Under the pieces are notes generated by a model, which did no database searches, was not told the DNA's origin, and worked only from the letters and a program-made list of their open reading frames with translations. A program made the position numbers and the translations under genes. 21,500 nt of DNA from Oscillospiraceae bacterium (GTDB taxonomy: Bacteria; Bacillota_A; Clostridia; Oscillospirales; Oscillospiraceae), in the NCBI GenBank assembly GCA_015067895.1, contig SVLP01000038.1:1-21500 (forward strand). The letters run 5' to 3'. Positions 14,581 through 21,500 of this stretch are shown one piece after another. Positions within the stretch are counted from its first letter, which is position 1; every line of letters begins with the position of its first letter.

Positions 14581-14609
14581 TGGAAGTGGGCGGGAAGGTG
14601 TGCTATAAT
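14581..14609 (+). promoter_or_regulatory. Predicted extended -10 promoter of the U32 gene
   Basis: TGC followed by a perfect TATAAT (14604-14609); the -35 at 17 nt (TGGAAG) is poor, as is common with an extended -10. It is back to back with the RlmI-like promoter, and small GC-rich stems lie between them (for example CCCCACT/AGTGGG near 14575-14590). Confidence 0.6.
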
Positions 14610-14644
14610 GGGCATAAGTATATCAAAATGGAGAAAAATCGCTT

Positions 14645-16729
14645 ATGATCGAATTATTAGCCCCTGCCGGGTCTATGGAGGCCCTGAAAGCCGCGGTGCA
14701 GAACGGCGCGAACGCCGTCTACTTAGGCTGCGGCAGCTTCAACGCGCGTCAAAGCGCGAAAAACTTCACAATACCGACCCTCTATGAGGCGGTGAAATAC
14801 TGCCATGTCCGGGGCGTCCAGGTGCATCTGACCCTGAACACCCTGGTCTCCGACCGGGAGATGGACGACGCCGCCGAGCTGATCCGCCAGGCGGCCTCCG
14901 CCGGTGTGGACGCCTTCATCGTCCAGGATCTGGGCGTTGTCCAGCTGTGCAGGCAGATCGCCCCCAAGGTGCCCATCCACGGCTCCACCCAGATGACCAT
15001 CCACTCCCTGCCCGGTGTGCTGCTCTGCGCCGCCTGGGGCATGACGAGAGTGGTGCTCAGCCGGGAGCTGAGCCGGGAGGAGATCCGCCACATCTGCGAA
15101 AACTCCCCCATCGAGATCGAGATCTTCGGCCACGGCGCCCTGTGCATGTGCTACTCCGGCCAGTGCTATCTCTCCGCCGCCATCGGCGGACGCTCCGGCA
15201 ACCGGGGACGCTGCGCCCAGCCCTGCCGCCTGCCCTACGGCTTCGGACGGTCTGAGCACAGGTATCCCCTGAGTCTGAAGGACAACTGCCTGGTGCACTA
15301 CCTGCGGGATCTGGAGGAGATGGGCGTGGCCTCCATCAAGCTGGAGGGCCGGATGAAGAAGCCCGAGTACGTGGCCACCGTCACCCGGGTCTACCGCCAG
15401 GCTCTGGACGAGGGCAACGTGACCCGAACCATGGAGAAGGCGCTGATGGATGCCTTCAACCGCCAGGGATTCACCGACGGCTATTACGCCGGGAACACCG
15501 GCCCCCACATGTTCGGCATCCGCGACGACAAGACCGAGGACGCCGCCTGGGCCAAGGCCGCAAGAGAAAGCTACGAGGCCGTGGAGAACGGTCTGGTGCC
15601 CGTGAAATTCCGGGCCACCATCACCCCCCAGCGCAGCGAGCTCATCGTCCGGGATCCCGACGGCAACATCTGCAAGGCCCGGGGCGACGCGCCCCAGATG
15701 GCCCGAACCCGGCCCCTGCTGGCCGAGGATCTGGCCGCCCGGCTGGCAAAGACCGGCGGTACCCCCTTCCGCTGCGCCGATGTGGAGTGCCGCATCGAGC
15801 CGGGCTATACCCTCTCCGCCGCCTCCATCAACGCCATGCGCCGGGACGTGCTGACCCAGCTCATGGCCATCCGGGCCCGCCGGGAAAGCCCCGAGTTGGG
15901 CAAGGCCCGGAAGGTTCGCGACGTCTTCGGCAGACGGGAGGAGCCGGGCCTGACCGTGCAGATCACCGCGCCGGAGCAGCTCACCGGCAGACTGCTGAAG
16001 CTGATGCCCCAGCTGATCTATGTGCCGCTGCACCTGGTGACCCGGGAGCCGGAGGCCTTCCGTCGGCTGGTAGAGCAGGGGCAGCACATCGCCGTCGTCC
16101 TGCCCCGGATCGTCCATGACGGGGAGCTGGAGGGCATCAAGCAGGAGCTGCGCCTGGCCCGGAGCCTGGGCATCCGGGACGCATTGGTTGGGAACTTGGG
16201 TCTGATGATCCCCGTCCGGGAGTGCGGCCTGCACATCCGGGGCGATTTCGGTCTGAACATCTTCAACTCCCGGGCGGTGGATATGTGCCGCCAGCTGGAG
16301 CTGGCCTCCGCCACCCTCAGCTTCGAGATGACCCTGCCCCAGATCCGGGACGTGAGCAAGAGCGTGGATACGGAGCTGCTGATCTACGGTCGGATGCCCC
16401 TGATGGTCACGGAGAACTGCATCATGAAAAACCGCACGGGAGCCTGCGTCTGCCAGCAGGGCCCGCAAAAGCTGGTGGATCGCACCGGCGCGGAGTTCCC
16501 CATCATCAAGGACGGCGTCTCCTGCCGCAGCGTGCTGCTCAACGGCAAGAAGCTGAGCCTGCTCGACCGCCGGGAGGACTTGAGCCGTCTGGGCCTGTGG
16601 GGCCTGCGGCTGTACTTCACCACGGAAAACGCCAGAGAGGTCGACCGGGTGCTCCGCGACTTCGTCAACGGCGCCCCCTTCGAGCCGGGCAGCTGTACGA
16701 GAGGATTGTACCTCAGAGGACTGGACTAA
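14645..16729 (+). CDS. U32 family peptidase-like protein with C-terminal DUF3656-type domain (RlhA/TrhP relative)
   Basis: A 694-residue protein. The N-terminal half (ELLAPAGSMEALKAAVQNGA, LTLNTLVSD) is the U32 barrel with the signature EIFGHGALCMCYSGQC at residues 159-174 and a conserved Cys-rich turn (RCAQPCRLPYG). After about residue 380 a long extra domain follows, as in the DUF3656-containing members. Although called peptidases, characterised E. coli relatives (RlhA, TrhP) take part in prephenate-dependent RNA hydroxylation; which RNA this one serves cannot be told. The start has GGAG 11 nt upstream, and its own promoter. It points into maf-mreCD-PBP2, separated only by a palindromic repeat, so read-through is likely. 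Confidence 0.92.
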   Translation: MIELLAPAGSMEALKAAVQNGANAVYLGCGSFNARQSAKNFTIPTLYEAVKYCHVRGVQVHLTLNTLVSDREMDDAAELIRQAASAGVDAFIVQDLGVVQLCRQIAPKVPIHGSTQMTIHSLPGVLLCAAWGMTRVVLSRELSREEIRHICENSPIEIEIFGHGALCMCYSGQCYLSAAIGGRSGNRGRCAQPCRLPYGFGRSEHRYPLSLKDNCLVHYLRDLEEMGVASIKLEGRMKKPEYVATVTRVYRQALDEGNVTRTMEKALMDAFNRQGFTDGYYAGNTGPHMFGIRDDKTEDAAWAKAARESYEAVENGLVPVKFRATITPQRSELIVRDPDGNICKARGDAPQMARTRPLLAEDLAARLAKTGGTPFRCADVECRIEPGYTLSAASINAMRRDVLTQLMAIRARRESPELGKARKVRDVFGRREEPGLTVQITAPEQLTGRLLKLMPQLIYVPLHLVTREPEAFRRLVEQGQHIAVVLPRIVHDGELEGIKQELRLARSLGIRDALVGNLGLMIPVRECGLHIRGDFGLNIFNSRAVDMCRQLELASATLSFEMTLPQIRDVSKSVDTELLIYGRMPLMVTENCIMKNRTGACVCQQGPQKLVDRTGAEFPIIKDGVSCRSVLLNGKKLSLLDRREDLSRLGLWGLRLYFTTENAREVDRVLRDFVNGAPFEPGSCTRGLYLRGLD

Positions 16730-16737
16730 AATAGACC

Positions 16738-16863
16738 ACGTCATTGCGAGGAGCGCAGCGACGTGGCAATCCCCGAAAGCTTGCGGGGGCTGAGATAGAA
16801 TTGGACATCCCGGAAGATCCGGGGGATTGCCACGCCAGTGTGCGCACTGGCTCGCAATGACGT
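16738..16863. repeat. CATTGCGAG-type palindromic repeat, 126 bp
   Basis: ACGTCATTGCGAGGAGCGCAG at the left, running to GTGGCAATCCCC; the right end GGGGGATTGCCACGCC... CTCGCAATGACGT is its reverse complement with a different short stem at the arm tip (CAGTGTGCGCACTG). An internal GAAAGCTTGC-type spacer forms the apex. It fills most of the gap between the U32 gene and maf. Confidence 0.88.
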
Positions 16864-16887
16864 GTTCTTTTTGGAAAGGAAATAGCA

Positions 16888-17463
16888 ATGAACCTGATTT
16901 TAGCGTCCCAGTCTCCCCGTCGGCGGGAGCTTTTGGGACTGACGGGCCTGGACTTCATCGTCCGGGCCGCAGATATTGACGAGACCATGGACGAAACCAA
17001 GTCTCCCGTTGAGGAGGTGGCCCGGGTCAGCTGTGAAAAGGCACTGGCTGTTGCCCGGGAGCCGGATGATGTGGTCATCGCCGCCGATACCATCGTGGTC
17101 TGCGAGGGTAAGGTGCTGGGTAAGCCCAAGGACGAGGACGATGCCTTCCGTATGCTGTCGCTGCTGTCCGGGCGGAACCATCAGGTGATGACGGGCATGA
17201 CCGTTTTGCAGGGCGATGAGATCGTCACCTATACGGAGGTGACCAGGATCCGCTTCCGGAATCTCCTGCCCGGGGAGATCCGGGCCTACATCGCCTCCGG
17301 TGAGCCCATGGACAAGGCCGGAGCCTACGGCATCCAGGGCGGCGCGGCACTGTTCTGCGTCGGCATGGAGGGCGACTACTATAATGTGATGGGTCTGCCG
17401 GTGTGTGCGCTGAGCGTCATTCTGCGCACATTCGGGCTGCCCATCTGGGGGGTAAGCGTATGA
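16888..17463 (+). CDS. maf: Maf family nucleoside triphosphate pyrophosphatase
   Basis: A 191-residue house-cleaning enzyme that hydrolyses dTTP/UTP or modified nucleotides to the monophosphate and has been linked to septum control in Bacillus. The N-terminal ILASQSPRRRELL, the catalytic region around VVIAADTIVV, and KVLGKPKDEDDAFRML plus the DKAGAYGIQG motif are all present, and length is normal. AGGAA (16878-16882) precedes the ATG. Its stop overlaps the mreC start by 4 bp (ATGA), so the two are translationally coupled; maf next to mreB/C/D is a classic Firmicutes arrangement, but mreB is missing here. Confidence 0.96.
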   Translation: MNLILASQSPRRRELLGLTGLDFIVRAADIDETMDETKSPVEEVARVSCEKALAVAREPDDVVIAADTIVVCEGKVLGKPKDEDDAFRMLSLLSGRNHQVMTGMTVLQGDEIVTYTEVTRIRFRNLLPGEIRAYIASGEPMDKAGAYGIQGGAALFCVGMEGDYYNVMGLPVCALSVILRTFGLPIWGVSV

Positions 17464-18290
17464 AACAGATCTTCAGCAAACGTGTGCGCAATGTGCTGAT
17501 CGCAGCGGTGCTCATCACCATCGTGCTCAGTGTGGCGGCCTCCGCCCTGGGCTTCAAGCTGCCGGAGCTGACGGTCAAGACCATTTTGCAGCCCCTGCGC
17601 TCCGGCGCCCAGGCCCTGACCAGCCAGGCCGAGGGCATCTACAGCTACCTCTTCCGCTATGAGGCCCTGGAGGAGCAGGTCAAGGCCCTGGAGGCCGAAA
17701 ACGCCCAGCTTCGCGAGGAAGTCCGTGCCGCCGCTGCCCTGACCCGTGAGGTGGAGCGGCTCACCGCCGCCCTGGATCTGAAGACCCAGAGAGAGGACTT
17801 CAAGCTCCTGGATGCCTATATCATCGGCTGGGACTCCGGCGACTGGTCGGAGCGGTGCACCATCAACAAGGGCTCTGTGGCGGGCGTTCAGGTGGATCAG
17901 TGCGTCATCACCGCCAACGGCGAGGTCGTCGGCCTGGTCACCGAGGTGGGCCTGAACTATGCCGTGGTCAAGACCGTGCTGGACTCCTCTCTGGAGATCT
18001 CCTCCACCATCGCCACCTCCGGCTACAACGGCATGGTGCAGGGCGGCTACGCCACCGGTGAGGAGGGCTTTTTGCGCATGAACTACCTGCCCTCCGATTC
18101 CGTCATCTGCAACCACGACCAGGTGGTCACCGCAGGCTCCACCCTGTATCCCCGTGACCTTGTTTTGGGCAACGTGGTGGACGCGGGCTTCGACGAGACC
18201 GGTGTCGCCAAGTATGCCATTCTGGAGCCCGCCGCGGACTTCGGCTCCCTGGAGCAGATCTTCGTGCTGACCTCCTACAAAGCGGAGTAA
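17460..18290 (+). CDS. mreC: Rod shape-determining protein MreC
   Basis: A 276-residue protein of the elongation complex that lies outside the membrane and links the cytoskeleton to wall synthases. It has an N-terminal membrane helix (VLIAAVLITIVLSVAASALGF), a coiled coil (about 60-105: YEALEEQVKALEAENAQLRE) and the beta-rich MreC domain (GWDSGDWSERCTINKGSVAGV, ANGEVVGLVTEVG). A GGGGG-type site precedes the ATG at 17460, which overlaps the maf stop; starting further upstream would only extend into maf. It is followed 4 bp later by mreD. Confidence 0.96.
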   Translation: MKQIFSKRVRNVLIAAVLITIVLSVAASALGFKLPELTVKTILQPLRSGAQALTSQAEGIYSYLFRYEALEEQVKALEAENAQLREEVRAAAALTREVERLTAALDLKTQREDFKLLDAYIIGWDSGDWSERCTINKGSVAGVQVDQCVITANGEVVGLVTEVGLNYAVVKTVLDSSLEISSTIATSGYNGMVQGGYATGEEGFLRMNYLPSDSVICNHDQVVTAGSTLYPRDLVLGNVVDAGFDETGVAKYAILEPAADFGSLEQIFVLTSYKAE

Positions 18291-18294
18291 GGCC

Positions 18295-18876
18295 ATGGCA
18301 AGAAAAAAGTATGAATTCCGCCCCGACCCCACGGGCTACGATGTGGCGGGCAAGCTCTACCTGACGCGGCAGCAGCGGCAGGCTCTGCTCAAGTGGCTGC
18401 TCTACGGCCTGATCTGCGTGGCGGGACTGGTGCTCCAGGACTCCATGCTGGCCCGCCTGCGCATTTTCGGCGGCGGCTTCGAGCTGGCCCCCGCCCTCAT
18501 CATCCTGATCTGCGTGCTGGAGGGCTGTGACAGCGGCTCTGTCTTTGCCCTGGCGGCATCCATGGTCTATGTCTTCTCCGGCTCCGCCCAGGGCCGCTAC
18601 TGCATCGTCTATCTGACCGTCGCAGCGGTGCTGGCCGCCGCCTTCCGCCAGAGCTATCTGCGCCGGGGAGCGGGCTCCGACCTGATCTGCGTGGGTGCGG
18701 CGATGCTATGCTATGAGCTGGCCGTCTTCCTGACGGGACTGTTTCTGGAGCTGACCTACAGTGCGCGCTGGCCCGTTGCCGTCATGACGGCGCTGGTCAG
18801 CACCCTGACCGTGGGCGCGGTATATCAGCTCGTCAAGTATGCGGGCACGATCGGAGGCAATGTATGGAAAGAATAA
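18295..18876 (+). CDS. mreD: Rod shape-determining protein MreD
   Basis: A 193-residue integral membrane protein with about five or six hydrophobic segments (LLYGLICVAGLVLQDSMLA, ALIILICVLEGCDSGSVFAL, and more), the MreD pattern. The family is poorly conserved, so identification leans on the position between mreC and a PBP2 gene. The charged N-terminal 45 residues (RKKYEFRPDPTGYDVAGK) are somewhat longer than in B. subtilis MreD. GGAG in the mreC stop region lies 7 nt before the ATG, and the end overlaps the PBP2 gene by 13 bp. Confidence 0.88.
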   Translation: MARKKYEFRPDPTGYDVAGKLYLTRQQRQALLKWLLYGLICVAGLVLQDSMLARLRIFGGGFELAPALIILICVLEGCDSGSVFALAASMVYVFSGSAQGRYCIVYLTVAAVLAAAFRQSYLRRGAGSDLICVGAAMLCYELAVFLTGLFLELTYSARWPVAVMTALVSTLTVGAVYQLVKYAGTIGGNVWKE

Positions 18877-20930
18877 CCCGTTTTCGCGCCATCGCCATGC
18901 TGCTGGCCTTTGCCCTGATCCTGGGGCTGTTCGGTGTACGGATGTACGCCGTGCAGATGCTGGACGCCGGTGCTCTGGTGGCCGATTCCGACACCTATAC
19001 CACCTATTATACCGTCAAGGCGGCCCGGGGCGAGCTCCTTGACCGAAACGGCAACGTTCTGGTGGGCAACCGGGCCAGCTATGATCTGGTCTTCAACAAT
19101 TTCGTCCTGACCAACTCCGACGATCCCAACGGCCACCTGCTGCGGCTGGTGCGCATGGCCGAGCAGCTGGAGGTGGACTATATCGAGCATTTCCCCGTCA
19201 CCGACACCCGTCCCTACGAGTATACCCTGGCGGAGCAGAATGCCTCCTGGCAGAGCCATTTCCAGGCCTATCTCTGGGCCCTGGACATCGACTCGGACAT
19301 CTCCGCCTCCCGGCTCATGGAGGAGCTGCGGGGGCGCTACAAGATCCCCGAGGACTGGTCGGACGAGGATGCCCGGGCCGTCATCGGCCTGCGCTATGAG
19401 CTGAAGCTCCGCACCGACATCACCAATCTGTCGAGCTATGTCTTCCTGGAGGACGTGCCCGACGATATCCTCAACGCCATCCTGGAGCTGAACGTGCCGG
19501 GTCTCGATGCCCAGGCCACCACCAAGCGGGAATACCACACCGCCTATGCCGCCCATATCCTGGGCACCTACGGCTCCATGAGTCCCGACGAGTGGCCCAC
19601 CTACAAGGAGCAGGGCTACAAGATGGACGACAAGGTGGGCAAGTCCGGCCTGGAGCTGGCCTTTGAGGAGTATCTCCACGGCACCGACGGACGGCTGGCC
19701 AAGGTCGTGGACAAGAACGGCAACATCGTCTCCCAGTATTACACCGTGGAGCCCGTGGCGGGCCACAACGTGGAGACCTCCATCGATCTGAACCTGCAGA
19801 TCGTGGCCGAGGAGGCCATGAAGGAGGTGCACGATTCCCTGACTGCCGAGGGCGCAGGCACCGACGGCGAGGGCAACGGCGCGGACGTCCAGGGCATGGC
19901 CTGCGTGGTCATGGACACCCGCACCGGCGAGGTGCTGGCCTGCGCCTCCTACCCCACCTACAACCCTGCCACCTTCAACCAGGACTGGGAGAATCTGAGG
20001 GTGGATCCCATGAAGCCCACCATGAACCGGGCCCTGATGGAGGCCTATCCCCCCGGCTCCACCTTCAAGGTGGCCATGTCCATCGCCGGTCTGGAATCCG
20101 GCAAGATCAACCGCTATACCCAGATCCGGGACGACGGCGTCTTCACCAAGTACGCCGGCTCCAGCCCCAAGTGTCTGGTCTACTCCCGCACCGGCGGCAC
20201 CCACGGCTATCTGGACGTGGCGGGCGCCCTGCGGGTGTCCTGCAACTACTTCTATTACATGCTGGGCGACTGGATGGACTGGGACGACGTGGATCCCGTG
20301 GTCAAGAGCCTGGGCCTGGGCGAGCACACCGGCATCGAGCTGGGCGAAGCCGTCGGCCGCCGGGCCAACGCCGAGACCAAGAAGGAGCTGTACGGCGGCT
20401 CCGACGCGGGCTGGTACAAGATGGATCAGGTGCTGGCCGCCATCGGCCAGTCTGACCACCGCTATACCCCCATGCAGCTGTGCTCCTATGTCTCCGCTGT
20501 GGCCAACAAGGGCACCCGCTACGCTGCCACCTTCCTCAAGCGCGTCGTGTCCGCGGACTATGCCACCCTGGTGGAGGAGAACACCCGGGAGGTGCTGTCC
20601 GTGACCCAGATGTCCAACGACACCATCGAGGCTGTCTTTGACGGTATGCGCCAGGTGGTCACCTCCGGCTCCGGCGCCTCTGCCTTCCGGGGCTTCGACG
20701 TAGCCGTCTGCGGCAAGACCGGCACCGCCGAGCACGAGGCCGGCGGCTCCTCCAACGGTGCCTTCATCTGCTTCGCGCCCATGGACGATCCCGAGATCGC
20801 CGTGGCCGTCTACGGCGAGAAGGCCGGCTCCGGCGCCTATATGGCCCGTGTGGCCCGTGCCGTGCTGGAGTACTACTTTACCGCCGACGATGTCAGCGAC
20901 TCGGTCACCTATGAGAATAAGGTCGGATAA
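18864..20930 (+). CDS. mrdA: Penicillin-binding protein 2 (elongation transpeptidase)
   Basis: A 688-residue class B PBP: N-terminal membrane anchor (AMLLAFALILGLFGVRMYAV), dimerisation/pedestal domain (about 45-330, including RGELLDRNGNVL), and a transpeptidase domain with the three motifs PGSTFK (Ser399, Lys402), SCN (459-461) and KTG (618-620). It crosslinks peptidoglycan during cell elongation together with MreC and MreD and is the target of beta-lactams. GGAGG lies 6 nt upstream of the ATG. The gene is the last of the maf-mreC-mreD run and ends 8 bp before a strong terminator. No RodA gene follows. Confidence 0.96.
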   Translation: MERITRFRAIAMLLAFALILGLFGVRMYAVQMLDAGALVADSDTYTTYYTVKAARGELLDRNGNVLVGNRASYDLVFNNFVLTNSDDPNGHLLRLVRMAEQLEVDYIEHFPVTDTRPYEYTLAEQNASWQSHFQAYLWALDIDSDISASRLMEELRGRYKIPEDWSDEDARAVIGLRYELKLRTDITNLSSYVFLEDVPDDILNAILELNVPGLDAQATTKREYHTAYAAHILGTYGSMSPDEWPTYKEQGYKMDDKVGKSGLELAFEEYLHGTDGRLAKVVDKNGNIVSQYYTVEPVAGHNVETSIDLNLQIVAEEAMKEVHDSLTAEGAGTDGEGNGADVQGMACVVMDTRTGEVLACASYPTYNPATFNQDWENLRVDPMKPTMNRALMEAYPPGSTFKVAMSIAGLESGKINRYTQIRDDGVFTKYAGSSPKCLVYSRTGGTHGYLDVAGALRVSCNYFYYMLGDWMDWDDVDPVVKSLGLGEHTGIELGEAVGRRANAETKKELYGGSDAGWYKMDQVLAAIGQSDHRYTPMQLCSYVSAVANKGTRYAATFLKRVVSADYATLVEENTREVLSVTQMSNDTIEAVFDGMRQVVTSGSGASAFRGFDVAVCGKTGTAEHEAGGSSNGAFICFAPMDDPEIAVAVYGEKAGSGAYMARVARAVLEYYFTADDVSDSVTYENKVG

Positions 20931-20937
20931 CACACCC

Positions 20938-20965
20938 AACGCCGCCCGAAAGGGCGGCGTTTTTG
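20938..20965 (+). terminator. Rho-independent terminator after the PBP2 gene
   Basis: Perfect 10-bp stem AACGCCGCCC (20938-20947) with GGGCGGCGTT (20952-20961), GAAA loop, followed by TTTT. It closes the maf-mreC-mreD-PBP2 unit. Confidence 0.92.
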
Positions 20966-21003
20966 CGCCCAAAAAGAAATTTCAAAAAAGATGAAAAAAG
21001 GTG

Positions 21004-21032
21004 TTGACAAATGGGGATGGGCGTGGTATTAT
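21004..21032 (+). promoter_or_regulatory. rRNA operon promoter P1
   Basis: Consensus TTGACA (21004-21009), 17 nt, TATTAT (21027-21032), preceded by A-rich tracts (from 20971) that resemble an UP element. The stretch between the terminator and 16S carries no gene. Confidence 0.85.
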
Positions 21033-21166
21033 ATCCGAGCGCTTGAGAGAGCGGCAAACAAATGAAGCCACAAACCGATGAAGTTTGGATAGAACGGCGG
21101 AGAAAATCGAAGAATTCGGATCAAAATGGATCGTGAAAATTCCTCGAAAAACTTCGAAAAAAGTTC

Positions 21167-21195
21167 TTGACAAGCAGAGGCAAGTGTGCTAAGAT
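21167..21195 (+). promoter_or_regulatory. rRNA operon promoter P2
   Basis: Consensus TTGACA (21167-21172), 17 nt, TAAGAT (21190-21195), again after an A-rich tract. It leaves a leader of about 180 nt (21200-21381), AT-rich, with a small stem GCGAAAGC near 21361; its pairing partner for 16S processing would lie beyond the window. Confidence 0.85.
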
Positions 21196-21381
21196 ATCTA
21201 AGTCGCCGCGAGGTGACAGAGAGCTGTACCTTGTAAATTGAATAACGTAAAGATGACTTTTATCACCTTGGACAAAATAAGGTTTTAATTGATAATTAAG
21301 CCAACGAAAATTCTTGAGTAAATTTGCTAGAGCGAATTACTTGAAAACTTGATTTGAACAGCGAAAGCTGTTTAGATACAA

Positions 21382-21500
21382 TTTTTTGAGAGTTTGATCC
21401 TGGCTCAGGACGAACGCTGGCGGCGTGCTTAACACATGCAAGTCGAACGGAGTTAATGCTTCGGTGTTAACTTAGTGGCGAACGGGTGAGTAACGCGTGA
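21382..21500 (+). rRNA. 16S ribosomal RNA, 5' part
   Basis: AGAGTTTGATCCTGGCTCAG, the universal 5' site (E. coli position 8), starts at 21389, and the following GACGAACGCTGGCGGCGTGC, then AACACATGCAAGTCGAACG and GGGTGAGTAACGCGTGA, are universal 16S blocks. The start at 21382 is inferred by counting back to E. coli position 1. The V1 loop (GAGTTAATGCTTCGGTGTTA) is of a clostridial type consistent with Oscillospiraceae. The gene continues beyond the window. Confidence 0.98.

Noticed and set aside
118..16863. CATTGCGAG repeats as a CRISPR array
   Set aside because: They are scattered singly over many kilobases and are palindromic units, without regular spacers or cas genes.
14723..16888. Long open frame antisense to the U32 gene (over 700 codons)
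   Set aside because: Its translation is a low-complexity string rich in Gly, His, Gln, Ala and Asp, as produced by the antisense of a GC-rich gene; the U32 protein on the other strand is clearly real.
18825..20972. Long open frame antisense to the PBP2 gene (over 700 codons)
   Set aside because: Same reason: Gly/His/Val/Gln-rich shadow; the plus-strand frame carries all PBP motifs. No ribosome site or domain was seen.
20971..21173. Small minus-strand open frame before the rRNA promoters
   Set aside because: It overlaps both promoter regions, is AT-driven, and has no ribosome site or recognisable sequence.

Overview
The window looks like a stretch of chromosome from a GC-rich, low-motility-type gut Clostridium relative, most likely Oscillospiraceae/Ruminococcaceae. 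Pointers are the start of a clostridial-type 16S rRNA gene at the right end, Gram-positive-style Shine-Dalgarno sites (AGGAGG), and Firmicutes-type genes (RNase Y, Mini-RNase III, RqcH, Gx transporter). The family-level placement is inference from a partial 16S and gene content. Nearly all genes are housekeeping or common metabolic genes; I see no phage, IS transposase, CRISPR array or tRNA.

Layout: (1) <1-298, a 292-bp palindromic mobile-element-like repeat. (2) 305-1675 (-), MATE efflux pump. (3) 2007-3940 (+), uppP and a sugar-nucleotide-type nucleotidyltransferase, closed by a strong terminator. (4) 4184-5212 (-), aldo/keto reductase with two [4Fe-4S] motifs, divergent from (5) 5465-7204 (+), a GH2 glycosidase. 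(6) 7460-9001 (-), RNase Y with a long leader and a good promoter. (7) 9408-9713, a second, inverted copy of the 292-bp repeat. (8) 9767-10368, a divergent pair: small XRE regulator and a small protein of unknown function, bounded by two near-identical hairpins. (9) 14415-10407 (-), an apparent operon: RlmI-like methyltransferase, Gx transporter, Mini-III, RqcH. (10) 14645-20930 (+), U32 peptidase-family hydroxylation protein, maf, mreC, mreD, PBP2, then a terminator. (11) 21004-21500, tandem rRNA promoters, leader and the first ~120 nt of 16S rRNA.

Two themes link the genes: envelope growth (uppP lipid-carrier recycling, MreC/MreD/PBP2 elongation machinery) and RNA/ribosome care (RNase Y, Mini-III, RqcH, rRNA methyltransferase, U32 protein, rRNA operon).

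The most distinctive feature is not a gene. Eight palindromic, MITE-like repeats belonging to at least three terminal-repeat families fill most of the intergenic gaps longer than about 100 bp. Some share internal sequence across families, one sits inside a 5' leader, and two are near-identical 292-bp composites in opposite orientation about 9.4 kb apart. I found no convincing new multi-gene defence or metabolic system; the repeats and the XRE/small-protein cassette are the best leads.
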